From NCBI GenBank assembly GCA_905198865.1, contig CAJKEB010000001.1, positions 1 through 64,000 on the forward strand: 64,000 nucleotides of DNA. Direction: 5' to 3'. Source of the DNA: an uncultured Eubacteriales bacterium (GTDB lineage Bacteria > Bacillota > Clostridia > Monoglobales > Monoglobaceae). Positions within the stretch are counted from its first letter, which is position 1; each line of letters opens with the position of its first letter. This document shows, piece after piece, positions 36,710-44,633 of this stretch. Both the position numbers and the translations under genes were made by a program. The notes below the pieces were generated by a model, which was not told where the DNA came from, searched no databases, and saw only the letters and a list, made by a program, of their open reading frames with translations.

Positions 36710-36745
36710 TTACGACTTTTTACTGACGTTATTGTTTTGATTTCC

Positions 36746-36774
36746 TTGACAATTAAGTTGTATTATGTTAGTAT
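36746..36774 (+). promoter_or_regulatory. Promoter of the DtxR-family gene
   Basis: TTGACA (36746-36751), 17 bases, TAGTAT. AT-rich imperfect repeats overlap the -10 region and could hold an operator, but no recognisable DtxR/MntR box was confirmed. Confidence 0.55.
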
Positions 36775-36815
36775 TTAATTATAATTTGTTATTTAGTATG
36801 GGGTGAAAGTCTGCA

Positions 36816-37196
36816 ATGAGAATTATGGAATCTGCAGAGAACTATCTTGAAACAATTCTTATGCTGACAAATCAGGGTAAGCAGGTACGCTCTATTGATA
36901 TAGTTGCCGAGACGGGTTATACAAAACCGAGTATAAGCCGTGCAGTTAAGGCCTTAAAAGAGAGCGGATATATATCGGTTGATGAACATGGTCATATTAA
37001 GCTCAACGATTCAGGTCTTAAGATAGCTGAGAAGATTTATGAGAGGCATAGGCTTTTGAGCCAATATCTTATAAGAATCGGCGTTTCAGAGGAGACTGCC
37101 TTGGCTGATGCTTGTAGGATTGAGCATGTCATCAGTGATGAGAGCTTTGAAAAACTCAAAGATTTTGTCGATAAGCTTGAGTCATCGAATTCATGA
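36816..37196 (+). CDS. DtxR/MntR-family metalloregulator
   Basis: A 126-residue metal-dependent repressor. The start ESAENYLETILML, the winged-helix recognition segment YTKPSISRAVKAL and the dimerisation part with ACRIEHVISDE (metal ligands Cys/Glu/His) match the short, MntR-like form without the SH3 domain. It follows znuBC and probably regulates metal uptake (Mn, Fe or Zn). Ends at Ser-rich ESSNS. Confidence 0.88.
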   Translation: MRIMESAENYLETILMLTNQGKQVRSIDIVAETGYTKPSISRAVKALKESGYISVDEHGHIKLNDSGLKIAEKIYERHRLLSQYLIRIGVSEETALADACRIEHVISDESFEKLKDFVDKLESSNS

Positions 37197-37228
37197 TAGA
37201 TTAGTTTTATTTAAAATTGAATAGTTCA

Positions 37229-37412
37229 AAGGTGCATTATATTAGCTTATAATGATAATAGGGAATATGAGTGAAAATCTCAAACAGTCCTTGCTGCCGT
37301 AATGCTGAGCTGACAAATAATACCACTGAGCTTTGCTTGGGAAGGGTTTGTCGTGTGTTGAAGCTAAGTCGGAAGACCTGCCTTTGAATGGTTGTTCCCA
37401 ATATTCACAGGG
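37229..37412 (+). ncRNA. Cobalamin (AdoCbl-type) riboswitch aptamer
   Basis: Conserved blocks appear in order: GGTGC (37231-37235), TAATAGGGAA, GTGAAAATCTC, then a variant CCTTGCTGCCGTAATG block, and the B12-box-like AAGTCGGAAGACCTGCC (37366-37382). The nearest downstream gene is the SLH/DUF4430 protein at 37509, with no other gene between. Exact ends are approximate; a covariance search would fix them. Confidence 0.85.
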
Positions 37413-37461
37413 TCTTGAATTTGGCAAATACACATAGCTTATAACTGCAATGTGTTTTTTG

Positions 37462-37488
37462 TGTCTGCACTCTGTGCAGGCATTTTTT
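37462..37488 (+). terminator. Riboswitch expression-platform terminator
   Basis: A 9-bp stem (37462-37470 with 37474-37482, one G-T wobble), loop TCT, then six Ts. It lies between the aptamer and the ribosome site of the SLH protein, as expected for transcriptional attenuation by cobalamin. A weaker hairpin (37430-37435 with 37450-37455) just before it may be part of the switch. Confidence 0.75.
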
Positions 37489-37508
37489 ATTTTACAGGAG
37501 GTAAATGT

Positions 37509-40445
37509 ATGTTAAACAAAACAAGAATAAGCAAGGTCACAGCATTGGTTTTGTCAATTATTATGTGTGTGTCTTTGCTCAGCGGTATTACGGTCTTTGC
37601 CGATATCGCACAAAAGACAGTCACTGTATCGATTTCGGGTGAATCTTTTTATCTTCCGCCCGAGGAACTTGCTGTTTCTTCAGGGATTGCCTATGAATAC
37701 GGCTATGAAGATTCAGACGATGGCAAGGTAAGCGTATTCGATGCGCTTGTTGCCGCACACCTTTATTTGCTTGGCGAAGATTTATTTACACAAGCTACTG
37801 CCAAGGATTATCTTGATATAAGCGACGGCTGGATAACAAAAGTGCTTGGCGAGGACGCATCATCCTCAGGGTTTTTAGTAAATGACAGAACGCCGAATGA
37901 TGGTGTGTATAATCCGACTTATGGTTCGTATACATCATATACGGCTGATAAGGCATATCTTGAAGATAATGATATTGTGACTTTCTTTTTCTATCAGGAT
38001 TTATCGTACTGGAGCGATTACTATTCATTTTTTGATAAGAGAGAAGTATCTGCATACACGAACAGCGAAGTGACACTTAATCTCAGCGGCTTTATTTCGT
38101 TTATGGGATGTTATCCGGAGGAGGATATTGCTGATTCAACAGTACCACTTTCTGATATTAAAATACTTGTCGGAACAGAAAAGAGCGTTTTTGAGGATGC
38201 AGGTATAGTCACTGATGAAGCCGGAAATTTCACACTTGAATTCAGCAAGCCGGGAACATATTATATATCGGCGCAGAGCTTTTCTGACGGAATAACTTAT
38301 TTTGTACTGCCTTGGTGTGAGGTTACCGTTTCTGACAGCGCCGTACCTACTGCAACAGCAAGCTCAGAACCTACAGAAAGTCCGGAGCCTGTTGCTACCG
38401 CAGAGCCGACGTCAACTCCTCTTACTGATGCGCAGATAAACAGCAAAATCAAAAATCTTGTGAGTAATATATCTTCATCATTTTATTCAACAACTGAAGC
38501 GTGGACCTTGCTGGACATGGTTTGTGGCGGCTATAAATCCAAGCTCACGAACGGAGCTGAGTCACTTCAGGCGTTAATAGATGAAGCATATGCTTCTGAG
38601 AGTATAGGAGAGATATCAAAGGATGCGCTTGCAATAAAAGCCTTGGGCGGCAATCTTAATGCGCTTAAAACTAACAACGGTACAGAGCTTGACCTTATAG
38701 AAAAGCTGTCAGGCTTTACCACCGAAAATATTACGTATATAACAGACGCTGTATTTGCATTGAATGTGTATGATTCGGGTGATTATACAGCCGGTGGAAA
38801 CTTAACCCGCGAGGCGCTTATTAATTATATTCTGACAAGCCGTAATTCTGACGGAATTTGGGGATATACATGGGGCGGCATGAGTTTCCCTGATTATGAT
38901 TCGACGGCAATGGTGCTCAATGCCCTGTCTCCGTATTATAATGCGGCCTCAGCCGAAGATGCTGGACTTAGCGAAGAACTGTATACAGAGATAAAGAATG
39001 CTGTTGACAGTATTGTCTCAATTTTATCGTCTGTACAAGGTGATGCAGGAACATATTACAGTTCAAATACTGATGCGGTTGTTATAATCGGACTCACCTC
39101 AATAGGAATCAATCCGGCTCAGGATGAAAGATTTATCAAGAACGGCAAGAGTGTGATTGACGGTCTGTTGAGCTATGCGCTCGATGACAACAGTGGTTTT
39201 GGTTATACAAATAACAGTGAGTATAACGCTCTGGCAACCGAGCAGAGCTTCCGTGCTTTGGTTTCATATCTTGGACTTACGCAGAACAACGGAGCCGCAT
39301 ATGATATATATGACATTATTCCTATTAAGCCTGTTTCGTCTGGTTCTTCATCAGGAAGCGGCAGCAGCGGAGGAAGCGGTAACAGCGGCGCCTCTACAGG
39401 TTCAATCACTGTCACTGTTTCGGTTATCGGAGATACTGACCATGGCGAGGGTAATCATACCGGCTCATATCCAACATGGATTGCTTCAACAAAAAAGACG
39501 CTATCAAGCGGAGCAAAAGCAGCTGATGTTCTTAAAACGGTGCTGACAGAAAATGGATATACGGTTAAAGGAATCGATAGCGGATATATCTCGTCAATAA
39601 CATCGCCTGACGGAGTTACAATCGGCGAGTTTACAAACGGTAAAAACAGCGGTTGGCTTTATACTGTAAACGGAGTTGCTCCAAGTGTTGGAATTGATTC
39701 GTATACGCTAAAAAATGGCGATATAGTAAAGCTGTATTACAGCGATGATTATACAAAGGAAACAAACACAGGCAGCACATCAGAAAGCGGCACAGCCGGA
39801 AGCACCGGAAATAGTAATCAAAATGATACGGTATCGTCGCCTCAGCCGAGCAATGCACCGACTGTAACATCAGCGCCTGCTTCGGGTGACTATTTATACA
39901 GTGATTTGCCGGGCAGTCATTGGGCAAACGATTATATAGTGCTTATGACTGAAAAAGGTTTGCTGAATGGCTATGAGGATGGTACTTTCAGACCGGATTC
40001 CAATATCAGCAGGGCGGAGCTTGTTGCAATTATTTACAGAGTCTACAACTCAGAAGTTGTGCAGACAGGAGTAACAGATATTGAATTTACTGATGTCAGC
40101 GCCGATGAATGGTATACACCGTATATATACTGGGCCGCAGGTGCAGGATATATCAATGGTTATGAGAACGGCACATTTATGCCTGATGAATATATAACCC
40201 GCGAGGATATATGCGTAATTCTTAATAGAGTTATTGAAAAGCAGGGAATAACTTTAGTCAGCCAAGCTGCTGAAGCAATTGAGTTTGCAGACAGCATTGA
40301 AATCTCGGATTATGCAGTAGATAGTGTAAAGAATATGCAGAATCTCGGAGTAATAAGCGGTAAGGAAAACAATATGTTTGCACCAAAAGAAAATGCAACC
40401 AGAGCGGAAATATCCAAAATGGTTGCACTGAGCTTATTAAGTTAA
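37509..40445 (+). CDS. SLH-anchored transcobalamin-like protein (toroid + DUF4430)
   Basis: 978 residues, secreted and wall-bound. Order: signal peptide (about 1-31, ends TVFA); N-terminal DUF4430-like region (about 32-180; SVFDAL, FLVNDR, LEDNDIVTFF); Ig-like segment (about 180-275); Thr/Pro linker (278-305); alpha/alpha-toroid with prenyltransferase/terpenoid-cyclase-like repeats (306-604; SRNSDGIWGY); Ser/Gly linker; DUF4430 domain (631-750; NSGWLYTVNGVAPSVGI); linker; three SLH repeats (795-978). Toroid followed by DUF4430 is the architecture of vertebrate intrinsic factor and transcobalamin. ATG 37509 follows AGGAGGT. Transcription is under a cobalamin riboswitch. Corrinoid binding is inferred from architecture and regulation, not shown. 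Its stop overlaps the convergent ECF gene. Confidence 0.85.
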   Translation: MLNKTRISKVTALVLSIIMCVSLLSGITVFADIAQKTVTVSISGESFYLPPEELAVSSGIAYEYGYEDSDDGKVSVFDALVAAHLYLLGEDLFTQATAKDYLDISDGWITKVLGEDASSSGFLVNDRTPNDGVYNPTYGSYTSYTADKAYLEDNDIVTFFFYQDLSYWSDYYSFFDKREVSAYTNSEVTLNLSGFISFMGCYPEEDIADSTVPLSDIKILVGTEKSVFEDAGIVTDEAGNFTLEFSKPGTYYISAQSFSDGITYFVLPWCEVTVSDSAVPTATASSEPTESPEPVATAEPTSTPLTDAQINSKIKNLVSNISSSFYSTTEAWTLLDMVCGGYKSKLTNGAESLQALIDEAYASESIGEISKDALAIKALGGNLNALKTNNGTELDLIEKLSGFTTENITYITDAVFALNVYDSGDYTAGGNLTREALINYILTSRNSDGIWGYTWGGMSFPDYDSTAMVLNALSPYYNAASAEDAGLSEELYTEIKNAVDSIVSILSSVQGDAGTYYSSNTDAVVIIGLTSIGINPAQDERFIKNGKSVIDGLLSYALDDNSGFGYTNNSEYNALATEQSFRALVSYLGLTQNNGAAYDIYDIIPIKPVSSGSSSGSGSSGGSGNSGASTGSITVTVSVIGDTDHGEGNHTGSYPTWIASTKKTLSSGAKAADVLKTVLTENGYTVKGIDSGYISSITSPDGVTIGEFTNGKNSGWLYTVNGVAPSVGIDSYTLKNGDIVKLYYSDDYTKETNTGSTSESGTAGSTGNSNQNDTVSSPQPSNAPTVTSAPASGDYLYSDLPGSHWANDYIVLMTEKGLLNGYEDGTFRPDSNISRAELVAIIYRVYNSEVVQTGVTDIEFTDVSADEWYTPYIYWAAGAGYINGYENGTFMPDEYITREDICVILNRVIEKQGITLVSQAAEAIEFADSIEISDYAVDSVKNMQNLGVISGKENNMFAPKENATRAEISKMVALSLLS

Positions 40446-42868
40446 TTATATGAGTTCTCACCCTTGAGCAGTAAGCCATATTTCTTTTTAATGCGGTCGA
40501 GCTTGCCGAGCATCGGCTTTGCAAGCACAGCAAGAAATATTACTGTGGATATAGCATGAATTGTATCGTAGGGCAGACCGGAAAGATAATATGCTGCAAG
40601 GCTTGGAATCGTGATTTCCGCACCGCTCATCAGCAGTGAGGCGGGATTCATGATTCCGCCGTATATCAGCATGGTAGCAATAAAACCGAATACACATATG
40701 GGCACGACCGTTTTCGGGAGTGCCTCTTTTTTATACATAAATCCGGCAATAAACCCAATCAGTCCGCATGCGAGCATCTGCCAGGGCGTCCACGGTCCCT
40801 GACCTACAAATATGTTTGAAACAAACATGGTAATAACGCCAATCAAAAACCCACGCTGTGAGCCAAGAGCCATGCCTGAAATTATTATTATTGCAACAGT
40901 CGGCTTAAACTGAGGCACCATATAGAAAGCAAGTCTGCCCACAACGCCGATCGTGCATAATACGGCAATGGTTACAAGCTCACGAGCCTGCGGTTTGCGT
41001 CCTTCAAACATAAGAACAAACGGAATTATTGAAAGAAGAATTATCGCAAGTCCTGTGTAATAATACGGTCTGTCACCGAGATAGTTTGTGCCCAAAAAGA
41101 TAATCAGCGGTATAAGCAGAATAGACAGGACTGAAAAGAAAATCGAGCTTCCGTCTGCTTTACTGCTCATTATATTTGTTTTTACCGGTTCAAGATTTTT
41201 CGGCGGCGTAAAACTATCGTTGTCTTTGGGAGTGGTTTTTGTAATAACCGGCGTTCCGCCGATTGCATATATTACGTCGTCGGTGGTGATTGCGTTTGGT
41301 ATAATATGCCGCGCTATTCTGTTTGCTGCCGTTGTGTAGAAATTATTCCCCGAGAAGAAGGCGCGAGGTTCGTCCTTAGAAATAATTTCACCGTCAAACA
41401 GGAAAGCACAGTTGTCCGAATACTGAGCGCAAAACTCAATATCATGCGATACCATAATTATCGAAATGCCTCTGATTTTGAGATTTAGGAGTATTCCGGC
41501 AAGCTTTTTCTTAAAGTGTGCGTCAAGTCCTTTAGTCGGCTCATCAAGCAGCAAAATTCTCGGCTTTTTCAGCAACACCTTTGCAAGCGCTGCGCGCTGC
41601 TGTTCACCGCCGGATAAGTCGTACGGGTGCATGTAAAGCAGCTCGCTTAAGTCGCACAGCTTAATAATGTTTTGGAGATATGCGTTGTCATTCTTTTGAA
41701 GTCCCTGCATTAAGTCGTCAATCACAGTTGATTTTTCAAAGATGGTTGTAGGGTCCTGCGGCAGCATACATATGCGGTTGCCGTATAGTTCGATATTGCC
41801 GCGATATGGTTTATTTGTTCCTGAAAGTATAGACAAGAACGTGCTTTTTCCTACGCCGGTGCTCCCAACAATAGACTGCCATTCGCCGCTGCAAAGCGTC
41901 AGAGAAACATTTTTAAGTATGTCGTTTTCTCTTTTTGCATATCTGAACCATATGTTATTTGCCTTAAGTACCGTTTCGTCTTTGTTATAGCCCAGTTTTT
42001 TAACGGGAACCTTGCGGATTTTCTTGTTTGAAACAAACTCGCTTATCCATTCTCTGCCCTCTCTGACAGTAAGAGGACAGTTGCTGCCGCTGTCAACGCT
42101 CGCAAATATTTGTGCTGGAGCAGGCATAGCAGTAAACATTTCATTATTTGTGTTGCGAAGCTGAAGTATAACGCTTCTGGGGTCACTGTCTGCAATTATT
42201 CTGCCGTTATCCATCACAATCATTCGGTCAGAAATAGGGACAACCTCTTCAAGATTGTGCGCAGAAATCAATATTGATGTACCGAATTCGCAGTTAATCT
42301 TAAGAAGCATCTGCATAAAGTCGCCGGCAGAAATAGGGTCAAGCTGTGCAGTCGGCTCGTCAAGTATCAGAATTTTCGGCTCTAAAACCATGACCGAGGC
42401 TAAGCTCAAAAGCTGCTTTTGTCCGCCCGAAAGAGTGTTTGTATCACGGTAAAACCATGATTGAAGTCCGAAAAAGCTCGCCATTTCAGACACCCGCAGC
42501 CTGATTTCGTCAGTGTCATAACCAAGGCTTTCAAGGCCGAATGCCATCTCATGCCAGACCTTGTCGGTTACAATCTGGTTTTCGGCTTTTTGCATTACAA
42601 AGCCAATCTCTGAGGCTTGGCTTTTCGGACTGATTTTTTCAAGGCTGTTGCCGCAGAAGCTTATGCTTCCGGAACGAAAACCGCTCGGTGCCAATGCTGT
42701 TTTAAGCTGTTTGAGCAAAGTTGTCTTGCCGCAGCCGGATTTGCCGCAAAGCGTAATAAATTCGCCGCTTTTTATATCAAAGCTTATGTTCTTAAGAGTA
42801 AAATTATTTCGCGCGCTGTTTGCGTTTGTATATGAGAAATTTAAATCTTTGATCGAAAATAATTCCAT
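40442..42868 (-). CDS. ECF transporter fusion: two ATPases plus S-component
   Basis: 808 residues uniting three normally separate proteins. ATPase A1 (about 1-215): Walker A GKSGCGKTT (42-50), signature LSGGQKQ, Walker B ILILDEPT. ATPase A2 (about 295-510): GSTGVGKST, LSGGEQQR, ILLLDEPT. After a linker rich in Thr/Pro/Lys comes a polytopic part (about 573-808) with seven to eight hydrophobic segments, including RELVTIAVLCTIGVVGRLAF, matching ECF S-components of the CbrT-like type. Start ATG 42868 follows GGAGG; longer readings overlap ecfT more deeply. Pairs with EcfT just upstream. Cobalamin or a precursor is the inferred substrate from context. Confidence 0.83.
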   Translation of the reverse strand: MELFSIKDLNFSYTNANSARNNFTLKNISFDIKSGEFITLCGKSGCGKTTLLKQLKTALAPSGFRSGSISFCGNSLEKISPKSQASEIGFVMQKAENQIVTDKVWHEMAFGLESLGYDTDEIRLRVSEMASFFGLQSWFYRDTNTLSGGQKQLLSLASVMVLEPKILILDEPTAQLDPISAGDFMQMLLKINCEFGTSILISAHNLEEVVPISDRMIVMDNGRIIADSDPRSVILQLRNTNNEMFTAMPAPAQIFASVDSGSNCPLTVREGREWISEFVSNKKIRKVPVKKLGYNKDETVLKANNIWFRYAKRENDILKNVSLTLCSGEWQSIVGSTGVGKSTFLSILSGTNKPYRGNIELYGNRICMLPQDPTTIFEKSTVIDDLMQGLQKNDNAYLQNIIKLCDLSELLYMHPYDLSGGEQQRAALAKVLLKKPRILLLDEPTKGLDAHFKKKLAGILLNLKIRGISIIMVSHDIEFCAQYSDNCAFLFDGEIISKDEPRAFFSGNNFYTTAANRIARHIIPNAITTDDVIYAIGGTPVITKTTPKDNDSFTPPKNLEPVKTNIMSSKADGSSIFFSVLSILLIPLIIFLGTNYLGDRPYYYTGLAIILLSIIPFVLMFEGRKPQARELVTIAVLCTIGVVGRLAFYMVPQFKPTVAIIIISGMALGSQRGFLIGVITMFVSNIFVGQGPWTPWQMLACGLIGFIAGFMYKKEALPKTVVPICVFGFIATMLIYGGIMNPASLLMSGAEITIPSLAAYYLSGLPYDTIHAISTVIFLAVLAKPMLGKLDRIKKKYGLLLKGENSYN

Positions 42869-43728
42869 TTCATATCCTCCGTAAGATTTATTATAATAGG
42901 CAGCAGACAGAAAATAATATATACAGCGTATCCGCAAATTTTTATTAGGCTGATGTCATATTCATAATACGGATAAAATGCTATCTTTGAGCAGCCGAAA
43001 ATTGTCAATACGACCTGTATGATTATTAACAATAATTGAACCGCCAGCATAACTCCGTCACGAAAATAAAATCGGTAGTATGAAAATGCAGTTCGGCCTT
43101 TTAATCCGTAGCCTCTGGAATTCATTGAATCCGCTGTTATGATTGAATTTTCAAGTGACCAGGTAAGCATAATCGAGAATATATTAAAGCTGTGTTTTAG
43201 TTTGGCCTTAAGTCCTTTATTCTCCTGACTTTCGTACAGAGTTTTTTGTGCAGTGACAACGCTGTGGTGCTGCTTCTTAAACAGCGGAATAAATCTCATT
43301 ATCATAGAAAGCACAAGTGACAGTGAGGGGATTATCTTTCCGAAAAGATATATAAACTTGTCCGATGTAATAACCCGGTTAAAGCAAAAGAACCATAGTA
43401 TAACATTTGCAAAAAGACATGCCGCGCATAGTCCGAATATGATTGACTCAAGCGTCAATGGATTGCCGGTGGGCAGATAATTTAAAACCGTCATTCCGTT
43501 ATGATTAAACGCAATATTGACCAGAGCCGCAAACAGAGCAATGGGCAGCACGGTTAGCATACTCAGCTTCAGCGATTTTCTGCCGTCTAAATAAAGCGAG
43601 TAGAGTATTGCGCAGAAAAGCGAAATCAGTAATAATACCGGTTCCATGTATATCGTCGAAAAGATTATTACTGCCGCAAAATATATAAAATTGTTCAAAG
43701 GATGAAACCTTGAAAACTCGTCTCTCAT
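42841..43728 (-). CDS. ecfT: ECF transporter transmembrane component EcfT
   Basis: The 295-residue coupling protein of an energy-coupling-factor importer. Polytopic, with the coupling-helix motif DSMNSRGYG typical of EcfT (A-R-G/SRG-type), a central basic loop and membrane segments at both ends. GGAG upstream. Its stop overlaps the ATPase-S fusion gene by 28 bases, so the two are co-translated. Confidence 0.88.
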   Translation of the reverse strand: MRDEFSRFHPLNNFIYFAAVIIFSTIYMEPVLLLISLFCAILYSLYLDGRKSLKLSMLTVLPIALFAALVNIAFNHNGMTVLNYLPTGNPLTLESIIFGLCAACLFANVILWFFCFNRVITSDKFIYLFGKIIPSLSLVLSMIMRFIPLFKKQHHSVVTAQKTLYESQENKGLKAKLKHSFNIFSIMLTWSLENSIITADSMNSRGYGLKGRTAFSYYRFYFRDGVMLAVQLLLIIIQVVLTIFGCSKIAFYPYYEYDISLIKICGYAVYIIFCLLPIIINLTEDMKWNYFRSKI

Positions 43729-43760
43729 ATTTTTTCTCCAATTATAAGTAAAACATAATA

Positions 43761-44615
43761 TTATTTTAAATCGTTGCCGTAGCTTGTTGTATAATAGAAT
43801 CCGATGCTGTCACCGGATTTTATTTTATATGTATCGCAGCCGTAATTCGGAAATATGCCGTTAACCTTATACATCCAGCCGGACTGTTCACCGCAGTCAA
43901 ATTCATATAGCGAATTTATACCTTCGACGTATTTACTGCCGTATGTAACTGACTGTGAAAACTCCATTGGTATACCGTTTTGACGCGTTATTCTGCTCAG
44001 CACGTCAAAAACGCTTTCACCTGGGTCAAATTCAAGGCTTTGATTTATGTATATTATTCCGTTACCCGGCAAAACCTCCCGGAGCGATGACGGCAGTTTG
44101 TCTGAGTTAATTGCATTTGTGCAATCAATGACAAAAGAACAAGTGTTGCTTTTAGCTTCCGTGTTTGAATTATTAAATTCTGATCTTTCATTATCGTTTG
44201 AAGGCTCAATATAGTAGTCTGATGAATCTGAATAATCAGTTATATTTCTGCCGGACTCGGAATTCTGATTACTGCTGTCGGCTGAATCGGTGTTATATGT
44301 ATTATTATTGTTTGAAGATGCAGAATTGCTGTTTTGTGTATTTGTATAATTTGGACTGTTGTTATTTTGAACCTCCTGAGCGCCGTTGTTTTCAGATGAG
44401 GCGCTGTTTGATGAAGCACCTGCGCCGAATTTCCGGCTCACAGTGTTTCCGTTGTTATTATCGTCATTCTTGCTTTCACTGAACTCAGAAGCGGAAGAGG
44501 ACGCAGAGGTTGACACATTCGATTCAGTCAGATTTTTTGTACTGCATGAAGTCAGCAGTAAAATCGTTAAAATCAGAAAAACAATGCCGAACTTATATTT
44601 GAAGTTATTTAACAT
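43761..44615 (-). CDS. DUF4430 lipoprotein (transcobalamin beta-domain-like)
   Basis: A 284-residue lipoprotein: hydrophobic signal with lipobox LLTSC (Cys about 24), then a long Ser/Asn/Glu low-complexity spacer (about 30-155), then one DUF4430 domain (about 160-284; FDPGESVFDVLSRI, EQSGWMYKVNGIFPNYG, KSGDSIGFYYTTSY). The domain is the beta half of transcobalamin-type proteins, here tethered to the membrane outer face next to EcfT. Start ATG 44615 has GAGGAT upstream; an in-frame GTG at 44627 overlaps that site. 18 bases after the toroid gene. Confidence 0.82.
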   Translation of the reverse strand: MLNNFKYKFGIVFLILTILLLTSCSTKNLTESNVSTSASSSASEFSESKNDDNNNGNTVSRKFGAGASSNSASSENNGAQEVQNNNSPNYTNTQNSNSASSNNNNTYNTDSADSSNQNSESGRNITDYSDSSDYYIEPSNDNERSEFNNSNTEAKSNTCSFVIDCTNAINSDKLPSSLREVLPGNGIIYINQSLEFDPGESVFDVLSRITRQNGIPMEFSQSVTYGSKYVEGINSLYEFDCGEQSGWMYKVNGIFPNYGCDTYKIKSGDSIGFYYTTSYGNDLK

Positions 44616-44633
44616 ATTTATCCTCACAAAACT

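Noticed and set aside
38440..39310. Terpene cyclase or prenyltransferase enzyme function for the toroid of the SLH protein
   Set aside because: No DxDD or DDxxD-type catalytic motif seen, and the protein is exported; binding is more likely.
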